Notes: generated by a model from the sequence alone, not told the origin. Positions 8,686 through 17,724 are shown, numbered from the stretch's first letter. The stretch is DNA of 64,000 bases from Pseudomonas sp. IPO3778 (GCF_013386825.1 NZ_JACARC010000034.1:250489-314488); one strand, 5' to 3'. A program made the numbers and translations.

Positions 8686-10389
8686 ATGTCCGTTGCGCCC
8701 AACCTCCAGGATAGCTGGCTGGAAATCCATCAATTGCTGCCCGCCCTGATCGACCAGGGCCTGGTGCCCGCAGACCTGAGCGTACCGGCCAACAGCGCGC
8801 TACATCCCCTGGAATGCATCGCCAGCCAGGGGCCGCCTCTGGAAACCCTGACCGAATGGCTGGCCCGTCATTGCGGCCAGCCCTACCTGCGTATCGACCC
8901 GCTGAAAATCGATGTCGCGGCGGTGGTACCCCTGATGTCCTATGCCTTTGCCCAGCGGCACAGGATCCTGGCCGTTGCGATCGACGCCCACAGCGTCACG
9001 GTCGCCAGCGCCCAGCCATACGTGAGCAGCTGGGAAGCCGGCCTGGCCCAGGTGTTGAAGCGCTCCATCCGGCGGGTGGTCGCCAACCCCCAGGCGATTC
9101 AGCGCTGCACCGTGGAGTTTTACCGGCTGGCGAAATCGGTCAGCGGCGCGGTTGACCAGAAAACACTCGGCGCGCCCAACATCGAGCAGCTGCTCAACCT
9201 CGGTGCCAGCGACCAGGAGCCCGACGCCAATGACGCCCACATCGTCAATATCGTCGACTGGCTGCTGCAATTCGCCTTTGGCCAGCGGGCCAGTGATATC
9301 CATATCGAACCCGGACGCGACCAGGGCCGTGTGCGGTTTCGCATCGATGGGCTGCTGCACGACGTCTATCAATTCCCGTCCCAGGTGACGATGGCGGTGG
9401 TCAGCCGCCTGAAAAGCCTGGGCCGGATGAACGTGGCAGAAAAACGCAAACCCCAGGACGGCCGGGTAAAGACCCAAAGTCCCACGGGCGGCGAAGTGGA
9501 GCTGCGCCTGTCGACCCTGCCCACGGCCTTCGGCGAAAAGCTGGTGATGCGGATTTTCGACCCCCAGGTGCTGCACAAAGACTTCCAACAATTGGGGCTC
9601 TCCAGCGATGACCTGCAACGCTGGCAATCCATGACCGGCCAGGCCAACGGCATCATCCTGGTCACCGGCCCCACCGGCTCGGGCAAGACCAGCACCCTGT
9701 ACACCACGCTCAAGCAGCTGGCGACCCGGGAGGTCAACCTGTGCACCGTCGAAGACCCGATCGAGATGGTGGAGCCGGCGTTCAACCAGATGCAGGTCCA
9801 GCACAACATCGACCTGACCTTCGCCAGCGGCATCCGTGCCCTGATGCGCCAGGACCCGGACATCATCATGATTGGCGAGATTCGCGACCTGGAAACCGCA
9901 GAAATGGCAATCCAGGCCGCCCTGACCGGGCATCTGGTGTTGTCGACACTGCACACCAACGACGCACCCGGCGCCATCAGTCGCCTGATGGAACTGGGCA
10001 TTCCTCATTACTTGATCAACGCCACCCTGCTGGGGGTCATGGCCCAGCGTCTGGTGCGTGTGTTGTGCCCGCACTGCAAGCGGCCTGCCGGGCAGGTCTA
10101 TCAGGCAGTCGGTTGCGGGGAATGCAGGGACAGTGGTTATCGAGGGCGGGCCGGGATCTACGAGATCATGCTGCTGAACGATCACCTCAAGGCCATGATC
10201 ACCCCGGGCGCCGACATCCAGGCCCTGCGCCATGCGGCTCTGGGCCAAGGAATGTGCAGCTTGCGGTCTGCCGGAACACGCAAGGTCATGGCAGGGCTGA
10301 CCACCCTGGAAGAAGTGTTGCGGGTGACGCCTGGGGATTCAGAAACAAATCCGTTGATTGAAGGGCCGGTAAACCGTCCTTATCCCTGA
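8686..10389 (+). CDS. GspE/PulE-family secretion or pilus ATPase without a partner cluster
   Basis: A 567-residue hexameric-type ATPase of the type II secretion/type IV pilus family. The N-terminal part (about 1-160) resembles the GspE N-terminal domain. The Walker A loop GPTGSGKT is at about 328-335 with Lys334. The Asp-box and Walker B region DPDIIMIGEIRD is near 391-402, and the His box follows as HLVLSTLHTND. A CxxC...CxxC zinc module (CPHCKRP and CGECRD) lies at about 461-485. The usual partner genes (gspF, gspG, pilC, pilD) are absent from the flanks. Start chosen at ATG 8686 with AGGAA upstream. It could power a pilus or secreton encoded elsewhere. Confidence 0.88.
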   Translation: MSVAPNLQDSWLEIHQLLPALIDQGLVPADLSVPANSALHPLECIASQGPPLETLTEWLARHCGQPYLRIDPLKIDVAAVVPLMSYAFAQRHRILAVAIDAHSVTVASAQPYVSSWEAGLAQVLKRSIRRVVANPQAIQRCTVEFYRLAKSVSGAVDQKTLGAPNIEQLLNLGASDQEPDANDAHIVNIVDWLLQFAFGQRASDIHIEPGRDQGRVRFRIDGLLHDVYQFPSQVTMAVVSRLKSLGRMNVAEKRKPQDGRVKTQSPTGGEVELRLSTLPTAFGEKLVMRIFDPQVLHKDFQQLGLSSDDLQRWQSMTGQANGIILVTGPTGSGKTSTLYTTLKQLATREVNLCTVEDPIEMVEPAFNQMQVQHNIDLTFASGIRALMRQDPDIIMIGEIRDLETAEMAIQAALTGHLVLSTLHTNDAPGAISRLMELGIPHYLINATLLGVMAQRLVRVLCPHCKRPAGQVYQAVGCGECRDSGYRGRAGIYEIMLLNDHLKAMITPGADIQALRHAALGQGMCSLRSAGTRKVMAGLTTLEEVLRVTPGDSETNPLIEGPVNRPYP

Positions 10390-10448
10390 CAACACCGTTA
10401 CAATCGGTCAAACCTCGCGTTACCGCCAACACCAGACAAGGAATCGTT

Positions 10449-11369
10449 ATGCAGATCGGAACCGTACTGCTGCTTTTTGTAGGCTTGGCCGTCGCCATCC
10501 TCTTCATGGGCTTCAAGGTCGTGCCACAGGGTTATCAGTGGACGGTCGAACGCTTCGGCCGCTACACCAACACCCTCAAGCCGGGCCTGAACATCATCAT
10601 TCCGGTCATGGACCGCATCGGTCGCAAGATCAACGTGATGGAAAGCGTGCTGGATATTCCGCCCCAGGAAGTCATCACCGCCGACAACGCCACGGTACAG
10701 ATCGACGCCGTGTGCTTCTTCCAGGTGGTGAACACCGCCCAGGCCGCCTACGAGGTGAACAACCTCGAACACGCCATCCGCAACCTGCTGCAAACCAACA
10801 TCCGGACTGTACTCGGCTCCATGGAGCTCGACGCGATGCTCAGCCAACGCGACGGCATCAACGAAAAGCTGCTGCGCACCGTCGACGAAGCCACCGCTCC
10901 TTGGGGCATCAAGATCACCCGTATCGAGATCAAGGACATCAGCCCGCCTGCCGACCTGATGGCCGCGATGTCCGGCCAGATGAAAGCCGAGCGAATCAAG
11001 CGTGCGCAAATCCTCGAAGCCGAAGGCCTGCGTGCCTCCGCCATCCTGACCGCCGAAGGCAAGAAGCAGGCGCAGATTCTTGAAGCCGAAGGGGGCCGTC
11101 AGGCCGCGTTCCTGGAATCCGAAGCCCGCGAGCGCCAGGCCGAAGCAGAAGCCCGCGCCACTCAAGTGGTATCGGAAGCGATCGCCACCGGTAACGTGCA
11201 GGCCATCAACTACTTTGTTGCCCAGAAATACATCGATGCACTGGGCAAGCTGGCCTCGGCCAATAACAGCAAGGTGATCCTGATGCCGCTGGAAGCCAGC
11301 CAGGTCATTGGCGCCGTCGGCGGCATCGGCGAGATCGTCAAGGCAACCTTCGACAACAAGAAAGCCTGA
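10449..11369 (+). CDS. qmcA: SPFH-domain membrane protease regulator (QmcA/stomatin-like)
   Basis: A 306-residue protein with one N-terminal membrane helix (about residues 4-22), an SPFH/Band 7 domain (about 22-190, starting KVVPQGYQWTVERFGRY) and a charged coiled coil rich in Ala, Glu and Arg (about 185-260). This layout matches E. coli QmcA (YbbK), which forms membrane rafts and is linked to FtsH-type proteolysis. The nfeD-type gene follows 10 bp later, the classic stomatin-NfeD operon pair. Confidence 0.92.
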   Translation: MQIGTVLLLFVGLAVAILFMGFKVVPQGYQWTVERFGRYTNTLKPGLNIIIPVMDRIGRKINVMESVLDIPPQEVITADNATVQIDAVCFFQVVNTAQAAYEVNNLEHAIRNLLQTNIRTVLGSMELDAMLSQRDGINEKLLRTVDEATAPWGIKITRIEIKDISPPADLMAAMSGQMKAERIKRAQILEAEGLRASAILTAEGKKQAQILEAEGGRQAAFLESEARERQAEAEARATQVVSEAIATGNVQAINYFVAQKYIDALGKLASANNSKVILMPLEASQVIGAVGGIGEIVKATFDNKKA

Positions 11370-11379
11370 GGCACGCACC

Positions 11380-11826
11380 ATGTGGGAATTCCTGCAGCAC
11401 CTGTCGTTTTGGGACTGGCTGGCACTGGGCACCGTGCTGCTGATCCTTGAAGTGTTCGGTGCCGGTGGTTATCTGCTGTGGATGGGCATCGCCGCAGCAG
11501 CCGTGGGCGTGATCAAGTTCCTGATCCCGAACCTGGGCCTTGAGTGGCAACTGCTGCTGTTCGCCGTATTGTCGATCCTCACGGCGGTTTACTGGTGGCG
11601 ACGCCAGCGCAGCAGCGCCAAGGTCAGCGACCAGCCGGGGCTGAACATGCGCGGGTCGGAGCTGATCGGGCGCACCTTTGTGGTGCATCAAGCGATTATC
11701 GAAGGCCGGGGCAAGGTCAAGATCGGCGATGGCGTATGGATCGCAGCCGGCCCGGACGCGCCCGTGGGCGCCCACGTGCGTGTCATCGGTCAGGACGGCG
11801 TCATTTTGAAGGTTGAAACTGTTTAG
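11380..11826 (+). CDS. NfeD-family membrane protein (YbbJ-like)
   Basis: A 148-residue protein with two to three N-terminal hydrophobic segments (about 9-75) and a C-terminal OB-fold NfeD domain (about 80-148), seen in ELIGRTFVVHQAI and VGAHVRVIGQDGVILKVE. It starts 10 bp after qmcA and is surely co-transcribed with it. NfeD proteins are structural partners of SPFH proteins in the inner membrane. It is the short NfeD1b form without a protease domain. Confidence 0.9.
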   Translation: MWEFLQHLSFWDWLALGTVLLILEVFGAGGYLLWMGIAAAAVGVIKFLIPNLGLEWQLLLFAVLSILTAVYWWRRQRSSAKVSDQPGLNMRGSELIGRTFVVHQAIIEGRGKVKIGDGVWIAAGPDAPVGAHVRVIGQDGVILKVETV

Positions 11827-11894
11827 TCACTAATGGAACTCGGCTGAGCTATCTACAATCAAACGTTGAGATAACCCAGTCGGAGTCACCCATC

Positions 11895-12212
11895 ATGCGT
11901 CTAAAATATGCTGTCGCAACCCTCGCTGTGCTTTCCCTTCCTGTCGGTTCAGCCATGGCCGACAGCTTCTGGCGTAATGTCATCTCATCGGGTGCCACCA
12001 CTGGCTCGACGTACCTGACTTTCAAAGACCATAAGATGGTGGTCGCCGCTCAAGACGACGCCGGTAGCTTCGTCGCCAGTGACGGCAACATCCGTGGCCC
12101 TTACCTGGAAGCTGCAATGCAGAAGGTCCGTGCCGATAACCCTGGCCTCAAAGCCACGGACATGGATTTGGCCAATGCGATCCTGGCGAAAAACGCCATT
12201 GCGTCCGAGTAA
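11895..12212 (+). CDS. DUF2388-type exported protein
   Basis: A 105-residue protein with a clear signal peptide (MRLKYAVATLAVLSLPVGSAMA) and a mature part starting DSFWRNVISSGATTGSTYLTF, which I recognise as the Pseudomonas-restricted DUF2388 family of small periplasmic proteins. No function is established. The start has a GGAG site. A strong terminator follows immediately, so it is monocistronic or ends the qmcA transcript. Confidence 0.75.
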   Translation: MRLKYAVATLAVLSLPVGSAMADSFWRNVISSGATTGSTYLTFKDHKMVVAAQDDAGSFVASDGNIRGPYLEAAMQKVRADNPGLKATDMDLANAILAKNAIASE

Positions 12213-12223
12213 TACCTCCGCGT

Positions 12224-12257
12224 AAAAAATGCCGCTCTTCGGGAGCGGCATTTTTTT
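12224..12257 (+). terminator. Strong rho-independent terminator
   Basis: A 9-bp stem (12229-12237 with 12243-12251) is flanked by A6 on the left and T7 on the right, so it can work in both directions. Confidence 0.93.
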
Positions 12258-12372
12258 GCCCCGCTTTCCTACAGCCGACGCTGGCGATTCAGTATTCGAA
12301 CAGGAAAAGTCCTGTCGAACTGCCCGTGCGCCCGGCAACAAGCTATCGATTCTCTTCAGATCAAGCGAATCG

Positions 12373-13044
12373 ATGACCATGCAAAAACTCTCTTGCGCCC
12401 TTTTGCTCGCCGCTGTTGCCGCCCCATATGCCCAGGCAGAAGGCTGGTACGGGTCAGCGAAGCTCAACAGTGCCCGCCAAAACCTCTCAAGCTCGTTGCT
12501 CACCAGCCCTCGTGTTACCGATCGTGTCTCGGCCCCGGATAGCAGCAAGACGTTTACCGGCTCATTCGCCATGGGCTATGCGTTTACAGACGGCTGGCGC
12601 CTGGAAGGTGAATACACCACGCCCAGCCACTCAAACTTCAAATCCCATTGGGCGCCGTTCAATGCCAACGTCAATAACCTGCAGGCCGACAGCCAGCGCT
12701 TGATGCTGAACGGTTACAAAGACATCCCCATCAACGACTGGCTCTCGTTTTACGGTTCGGCCGGTGTAGGGCTGGCTCAAATTGATGCCGAGGGTTATCA
12801 GACCAACACCACCCGCCGCTTCGCCAGCAATCGCCAACATAATGTTGCCTACAGCGTAGGCCTGGGTCTGGAAGCCAGACTCAGCGAAACCTTTACCCTG
12901 GGCACAGGCTGGCGTTACGTGGATATGGGCCGGGTCGAAACCGGCTACAACACCTTCGCCAACCGTATCAACGCTCGCGACGAGCAGCTCAAGGGCAAGC
13001 TCAAGGAACAGAACGTGTTTCTTGAGGCCCGTGTTTCCTTCTGA
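12373..13044 (+). CDS. Small outer-membrane beta-barrel protein
   Basis: A 223-residue protein with a signal peptide ending at AQA (MTMQKLSCALLLAAVAAPYAQA; the second Met at 12379 may be the real start). The mature chain begins EGWYGSAKL, has alternating polar/aromatic strands typical of 8-stranded OmpA/OmpW-like barrels (FAMGYAFTDGWRLEGEY, FYGSAGVGLAQI, TLGTGWRYVDMG) and ends in a terminal Phe (ARVSF), the barrel-assembly signal. No ligand can be inferred. It has strong terminators on both sides and is therefore its own transcription unit. Confidence 0.8.
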   Translation: MTMQKLSCALLLAAVAAPYAQAEGWYGSAKLNSARQNLSSSLLTSPRVTDRVSAPDSSKTFTGSFAMGYAFTDGWRLEGEYTTPSHSNFKSHWAPFNANVNNLQADSQRLMLNGYKDIPINDWLSFYGSAGVGLAQIDAEGYQTNTTRRFASNRQHNVAYSVGLGLEARLSETFTLGTGWRYVDMGRVETGYNTFANRINARDEQLKGKLKEQNVFLEARVSF

Positions 13045-13057
13045 CGCAGGCACCGGG

Positions 13058-13085
13058 AATGCCGCCGCGTCGGCGGCATTTTTAT
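13058..13085 (+). terminator. Rho-independent terminator after the barrel gene
   Basis: A perfect 10-bp stem AATGCCGCCG/CGGCGGCATT with a 3-base loop is followed by a short T run. Confidence 0.88.
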
Positions 13086-13203
13086 CCCGAGGGTGACGAT
13101 TCATTCACAGGCGACAGGCTATATTCAGTCGAGCCGTGCAACCATGCCCGGCACTGATATGCTTATTTCTCATCGCCTTTCTGAAACGGATGCCTTCAAC
13201 GTT

Positions 13204-14343
13204 ATGAGCCAACTGCCCTTTCTGCCGTTTTCCAAGCCCACCATTGATGAAGCCACCATCTCGGCGGTCGGCGACGTACTGCGCTCCGGCTGGATCACCA
13301 GCGGGCCGAAAGTGCAGGCGTTCGAAGCGCAGCTGTCGGAATACTTTGGCGGGCGCCCGGTGCGCACCTTTAACTCGGGCACCTGCACCATGGAGATTGC
13401 CCTGCGCATCGCCGGCATCGGGCCTGGGGATGAAGTCATCACCACCCCGATTTCCTGGGTCGCCACGGCTAACGTGATTCTTGAGGTCGGCGCCACGCCG
13501 GTGTTCGCTGATATCGACCCGGTGACCCGCAATATCGACCTCGCCCAAGTTGAAGCGGCAATCACGCCGCGCACCAAGGCGATCATCCCGGTGTACCTGG
13601 CCGGCCTCCCCGTGGACATGCCGTTGCTCTACGCGCTGGCCAACAAGTACAACCTGCGTATCGTCGAAGACGCCGCTCAGGCCCTGGGTTCCAGCTGGGA
13701 TGGCGAGCGGATTGGCGCCACCGGCGATTTCGTGTCGTTCAGCTTCCAGGCGAACAAGAACATCACGTCGTCCGAAGGCGGCTGCCTGGTGCTGAACAAC
13801 GCAGAAGAAGCACGCCTGGCAGAGAAATATCGCCTGCAGGGCGTTACCCGCACAGGCTTCGACGGCCTGGACGTGGATGTGCTAGGCGGCAAGTTCAACA
13901 TGACCGATATCGCAGCAGCCATCGGCCTGGGTCAGTTTGCCCATATCGAGACGATCACCGCCCACCGCCAGGAACTGGCGCGGCACTATTTTGAATGCTT
14001 CGGCAGTGATTTAGAGGCGCAGTACGGTGCGCAATTGCCACCTGCCGACTTCGAAAACAGCAACTGGCACCTCTTCCAGCTGGTACTGCCAGAGCGCCAG
14101 GACGGTTTGCCGGCACGCGCCACGTTCATGGAGCAGATGCAGGCCCATGGCGTCGGCATTGGCTACCACTACCCGCCGATCCACCTGCTGAGCTTGTATA
14201 AGGCGCAGGGATTCAAGGAAGGCATGTTCCCGGTAGCGGAAAAAGTGGGGCGTTTGATTGTGTCGTTGCCGATGTTCACAGCGATGACGAAGGCGGACGT
14301 AGAACGTTCGGTAGCGGCGGTAAAAGCGGTGTTGAAGCGCTGA
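13204..14343 (+). CDS. DegT/DnrJ/EryC1-family PLP sugar aminotransferase (ArnB-like), solitary
   Basis: A 379-residue aminotransferase. The start PFLPFSKPTIDEATI and GWITSGPKVQAFE are typical of ArnB-type enzymes. The PLP lysine lies in FSFQANKNITSSEGG and the cofactor-phosphate region in FNSGTCTMEI. These enzymes transaminate 4-keto nucleotide sugars. The neighbours contain no nucleotide-sugar dehydratase, transferase or arn genes, so the substrate is unknown. The ATG at 13204 was chosen because homology begins there; in-frame ATGs at 13144 and 13159 are possible. A bidirectional terminator separates it from the convergent gcvH. Confidence 0.85.
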   Translation: MSQLPFLPFSKPTIDEATISAVGDVLRSGWITSGPKVQAFEAQLSEYFGGRPVRTFNSGTCTMEIALRIAGIGPGDEVITTPISWVATANVILEVGATPVFADIDPVTRNIDLAQVEAAITPRTKAIIPVYLAGLPVDMPLLYALANKYNLRIVEDAAQALGSSWDGERIGATGDFVSFSFQANKNITSSEGGCLVLNNAEEARLAEKYRLQGVTRTGFDGLDVDVLGGKFNMTDIAAAIGLGQFAHIETITAHRQELARHYFECFGSDLEAQYGAQLPPADFENSNWHLFQLVLPERQDGLPARATFMEQMQAHGVGIGYHYPPIHLLSLYKAQGFKEGMFPVAEKVGRLIVSLPMFTAMTKADVERSVAAVKAVLKR

Positions 14344-14352
14344 TCAAACCTT

Positions 14353-14379
14353 TGCGGGAGCCGATTGCCGGCTCCCGCA
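14353..14379. terminator. Bidirectional terminator between the aminotransferase gene and gcvH
   Basis: A perfect 11-bp stem TGCGGGAGCCG/CGGCTCCCGCA with a 5-base loop lies between two convergent gene ends. The sequence is also related to REP arms. Confidence 0.75.
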
Positions 14380-14385
14380 GCCGGA

Positions 14386-14769
14386 TCACTCGCCGATGGC
14401 AGCCTTATAACCGGCAGCGTCCAGCAGCTTTTCCAGGTCAGCCGGGTTGCTTGGCTTGAGCTTGAAGATCCAGGCGCCGTACGGGTCGGTATTCAACAGC
14501 TCGGGTTCGCCGCTCAAGGCGTCGTTCACCGCGATCACTTCGCCAGCAATTGGCGAGTAGATATCCGAAGCGGCCTTTACCGATTCAACCACACCCGCCT
14601 GATCAGCCGCAGCAAACACGTTGCCGACTTCGGTCAACTCAACAAACACCACATCCCCCAATGCTTCCTGGGCATGGTCCGAGATCCCGACGGTCACGGT
14701 GCCGTCAGCTTCCAGGCGGGCCCATTCGTGACTTTCGGCAAAACGCAGGTCGGCAGGGATATCGCTCAT
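14386..14769 (-). CDS. gcvH: Glycine cleavage system H protein
   Basis: A 127-residue lipoyl carrier of the glycine cleavage system. The lipoylated lysine lies in VVESVKAASDIYSP (Lys64 or close), and the start SDIPADLRFAESHEWAR is typical of GcvH. It shuttles the aminomethyl group between the P, T and L proteins. The start has GAGGA at good spacing. gcvT is upstream on the same strand, 50 bp away, so they form an operon. A gcvP gene does not follow, unlike the order I recall in P. aeruginosa. Confidence 0.96.
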   Translation of the reverse strand: MSDIPADLRFAESHEWARLEADGTVTVGISDHAQEALGDVVFVELTEVGNVFAAADQAGVVESVKAASDIYSPIAGEVIAVNDALSGEPELLNTDPYGAWIFKLKPSNPADLEKLLDAAGYKAAIGE

Positions 14770-14819
14770 AGTCTGTGTCCTCAAGAAAAATGTCAGCGGC
14801 CATTGGCCCGCCGGAAAAG

Positions 14820-15902
14820 TTAAATCAGTGTTTTGCCATGGCGCACGAAGGTCGGCTTGACCACTCGAACCGGGTACCACTTGCCGCGGATTTCCACCTC
14901 GGCCCGGTCAGCCGTCGCTGCCGGCACGCGCGCCAGGGCAATGGATTTGCTTAGCGTAGGAGAGAAACTACCACTGGTGATCTCTCCTTCGCCAACATTG
15001 GCGATGCGAACCACCTGATGAGCACGTAAAACCCCACGTTCTTCCAGGACCAGGCCCACCAGCTTGGACTTCACTCCCGCGGCCTTTTCGGCCTCCAGGG
15101 CAGTACGGCCGATGAAATTGCGCTCGGCCGGTTCCCAGGCGATGCTCCAGGCCATGTTGGCGGCCAAGGGCGACACGTCCTGGTGAATATCCTGACCGTA
15201 GAGGTTCATGCCGGCCTCAAGGCGCAGCGTGTCGCGGGCGCCGAGGCCGATGGGCGAAATGCCTGCGCCCACCAGATCGTTGAAAAACGCCGGCGCCTGA
15301 TCGGCCGGCAGGACGATTTCCAGGCCGTCTTCACCGGTGTACCCGGTGCGCGCAATAAACCAGTCGCCATCCGCCTGGCCCTCAAAGGGCTTGAGCTGGT
15401 GGATCAAGGTGGCACGGGATTGGGTCACCAGTTCGGCAATTTTTTGCCGGGCATGGGGACCTTGAATAGCGAGCATGGCCAGCTCGGGCCGCTCGTGAAG
15501 CTGGGCCTGATAGCTGCCGAGCCGGGCCTGCATCCAGGCCAGGTCCTGGTCACGGGTGGCGGCATTGACCACCAGCCGGTAACCGCTCTCGGTGCGATAA
15601 ACGATCATGTCGTCCACCACGCCGCCCTGCTCGTTAAGCATGGCGCTGTATAACGCACGGCCGCAGCCGTGCAAGCGGTCAACATCATTAGCCAGCAAAT
15701 GCTGAAGCCATTCCTTGGCCTGGGGGCCTGTGATATCGATCACGGTCATGTGGGATACATCAAACACCCCGCAGTCACGTCGCACCTGATGGTGCTCCTC
15801 GACCTGCGAGCCGTAGTGCAAAGGCATATCCCAACCGCCAAAATCGACCATTTTCGCGCCGAGGGCGAGATGCAGGTCATACAGAGGCGTGCGCTGTCCC
15901 AT
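14820..15902 (-). CDS. gcvT: Glycine cleavage system aminomethyltransferase T
   Basis: A 360-residue folate-dependent T protein that releases ammonia from the aminomethyl-lipoyl H protein and forms 5,10-methylene-THF. Visible motifs are MVDFGGWDMPLHYG near the start, the DVSHMT segment of the catalytic region, and GYTGEDGLEI in the middle. The ATG at 15902 with a GGAAGGAG site gives the family length; the in-frame extension upstream is unlikely. A TACAAT box at about 16030 on the minus strand may be its -10. I did not see a glycine riboswitch in the leader. Confidence 0.96.
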   Translation of the reverse strand: MGQRTPLYDLHLALGAKMVDFGGWDMPLHYGSQVEEHHQVRRDCGVFDVSHMTVIDITGPQAKEWLQHLLANDVDRLHGCGRALYSAMLNEQGGVVDDMIVYRTESGYRLVVNAATRDQDLAWMQARLGSYQAQLHERPELAMLAIQGPHARQKIAELVTQSRATLIHQLKPFEGQADGDWFIARTGYTGEDGLEIVLPADQAPAFFNDLVGAGISPIGLGARDTLRLEAGMNLYGQDIHQDVSPLAANMAWSIAWEPAERNFIGRTALEAEKAAGVKSKLVGLVLEERGVLRAHQVVRIANVGEGEITSGSFSPTLSKSIALARVPAATADRAEVEIRGKWYPVRVVKPTFVRHGKTLI

Positions 15903-16058
15903 GGGTTTCTCCTTCCGGGCGTGGCGAAGGTGCGGACGGTTGCCGTTCGGGCCACACGCCTTGAAATACAAGGCCTGTAGCCGCGCTCAGCGACCCGATC
16001 TGAAAGATCGACCGCACCGAATGCCGCGCATTGTAGCCTCAAGGCGTAGGACTGGCAC

Positions 16059-17711
16059 CTAACCGATTCGTCGCGCCGAACGTCGGATCAACCCGATGAC
16101 CGGTAACAGGCCCACCAACACCAGGGTCAAGGCCGGCAGTGAAGCCCGCGCCCACTCGCCTTCGCTGGTCATTTCAAAAATCCGAACCGCCAGCGTATCC
16201 CAGCCGAACGGGCGCATCAGCAAGGTGGCCGGCATTTCCTTGAGCACGTCGACAAACACCAGCAGCGCCGCGCTCAAGGTGCCCGGTAGCAAAAGTGGCA
16301 GATACACTTTGCAAAACAGTCGCGGGCCACTGACCCCCAGACTGCGAGCGGCTTCCGGCAAGGACGGGCGGATTCGCGCCAGGCTGTTTTCCAGCGGTCC
16401 GTACGCCACCGCGATAAAGCGCACCAGATAGGCCAGTAACAAGGCCGACACACTGCCCAATAGCAGCGGCTTGCCGGCGCCGCCCAGCCAGCCTGACACC
16501 GGGATCACCAGTTCCCGATCCAGATAACTGAACGCCAACATGATCGACACCGCCAGCACCGAGCCCGGCAGCGCGTAGCCCACATTGGCCAGGCTGATAC
16601 CTGAACGGATGGCCCGGGTGGGCGCCAGACGATGGGCGAACGCCAGCACCAGGGCCACGCTGACGGTGATCAGGGCGGCCATACCGCCCAGGTACAGGGT
16701 ATGAACGATCAACCCGGCGTAGCGCTCGTCCAGATCGAAGCGGCCGCGCTGCCAGAACCAGGCCACCAGTTGCAGCATCGGAATCACGAACGCGCAGGCA
16801 AACACCAAGCCGCACCAGCCACTGGCCGCCACCGCCTTGACCCCGCGCAGGTGATACAGCGCCTGGCCGCGAGGCCGTTCGTTGCTCGGCCGGCTGGCGC
16901 CCCGGGCACGGCGTTCGCCGTACAGCACCAGCATCACCACCAGCAGTAAGAGGCTGGCCAGCTGCGCCGCACTGGAAAGGCTGAAAAAGCCGTACCAGGT
17001 CTTGTAGATGGCGGTGGTAAAGGTGTCGAAGTTGAACACCGAGACAGCGCCGAAATCCGCCAGGGTCTCCATCAGCGCCAGGGCCACGCCCGCGCCGATG
17101 GCAGGGCGCGCCATGGGCAAGGCCACGCGCCAGAACGCTTGCCAGGGCGACTGCCCCAATACCCGCGCGGCTTCCATCAGGCCTTTACCCTGGGCGAGAA
17201 ACGCAGTGCGCGCCAGGAGGTAGACATAGGGATAAAACACCAGCACCAGCACGATGATAACGCCGCTGGTGGACCGCACGCGCGGCAGGCGCAGGCCCGT
17301 GCCAAACCATTCGCGCAGCAGGGTCTGCACCGGGCCGGCGAAGTCCAGCAGCCCGACAAAGACAAAGGCAAGGACATAGGCGGGAATCGCGAAAGGCAGC
17401 ATCAGCGCCCAGTCCAGCCAGCGCCGGCCGGGAAATTCGCAGAGGCTGGTCAGCCACGCCAGGCTGACGCCCAGCAGCGTAACGCCCACGCCGACGCCCA
17501 GCACCAGGGTCAAGGTGTTGCCCAGCAGGCGTGGCATCTGGGTGTCCCACAAATGGGACCAGATCTGTTGATCGACGGTCTGCCACGACAGCAACAGGAC
17601 GCTCAGCGGCAGCAGCACCAGGGCTGCCACGGTGAAGACCGGCAGGTACCAGCGGCGTTGGGCGGGATGGGCCAAGGAAGAACTCTCGGTCGTGGTAGGA
17701 ATGCGGAACAC
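16059..17711 (-). CDS. Ferric-iron ABC transporter permease (FbpB/SfuB-like)
   Basis: A 550-residue inner-membrane permease with about 12 membrane helices in two homologous halves, as in fused FbpB/SfuB/HitB proteins. Each half has an EAA loop contacting the ATPase: MEAARVLGQSPWQAF and PEAARSLGVSGPRLF. It is predicted to move Fe3+ delivered by the binding protein encoded just upstream. The annotated GTG at 17711 lacks a clear ribosome site; a TTG a few codons inside (LAHPAQRRW) is an alternative. No ATPase gene of the system is present in the window, so it must be encoded elsewhere. Confidence 0.88.
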   Translation of the reverse strand: MFRIPTTTESSSLAHPAQRRWYLPVFTVAALVLLPLSVLLLSWQTVDQQIWSHLWDTQMPRLLGNTLTLVLGVGVGVTLLGVSLAWLTSLCEFPGRRWLDWALMLPFAIPAYVLAFVFVGLLDFAGPVQTLLREWFGTGLRLPRVRSTSGVIIVLVLVFYPYVYLLARTAFLAQGKGLMEAARVLGQSPWQAFWRVALPMARPAIGAGVALALMETLADFGAVSVFNFDTFTTAIYKTWYGFFSLSSAAQLASLLLLVVMLVLYGERRARGASRPSNERPRGQALYHLRGVKAVAASGWCGLVFACAFVIPMLQLVAWFWQRGRFDLDERYAGLIVHTLYLGGMAALITVSVALVLAFAHRLAPTRAIRSGISLANVGYALPGSVLAVSIMLAFSYLDRELVIPVSGWLGGAGKPLLLGSVSALLLAYLVRFIAVAYGPLENSLARIRPSLPEAARSLGVSGPRLFCKVYLPLLLPGTLSAALLVFVDVLKEMPATLLMRPFGWDTLAVRIFEMTSEGEWARASLPALTLVLVGLLPVIGLIRRSARRIG

Positions 17712-17724
17712 GCCGCAACGCTAC

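Noticed and set aside
15903..16058. Possible glycine riboswitch upstream of gcvT
   Set aside because: I looked for the conserved core and the tandem aptamer pattern of glycine riboswitches in the leader and could not find it.
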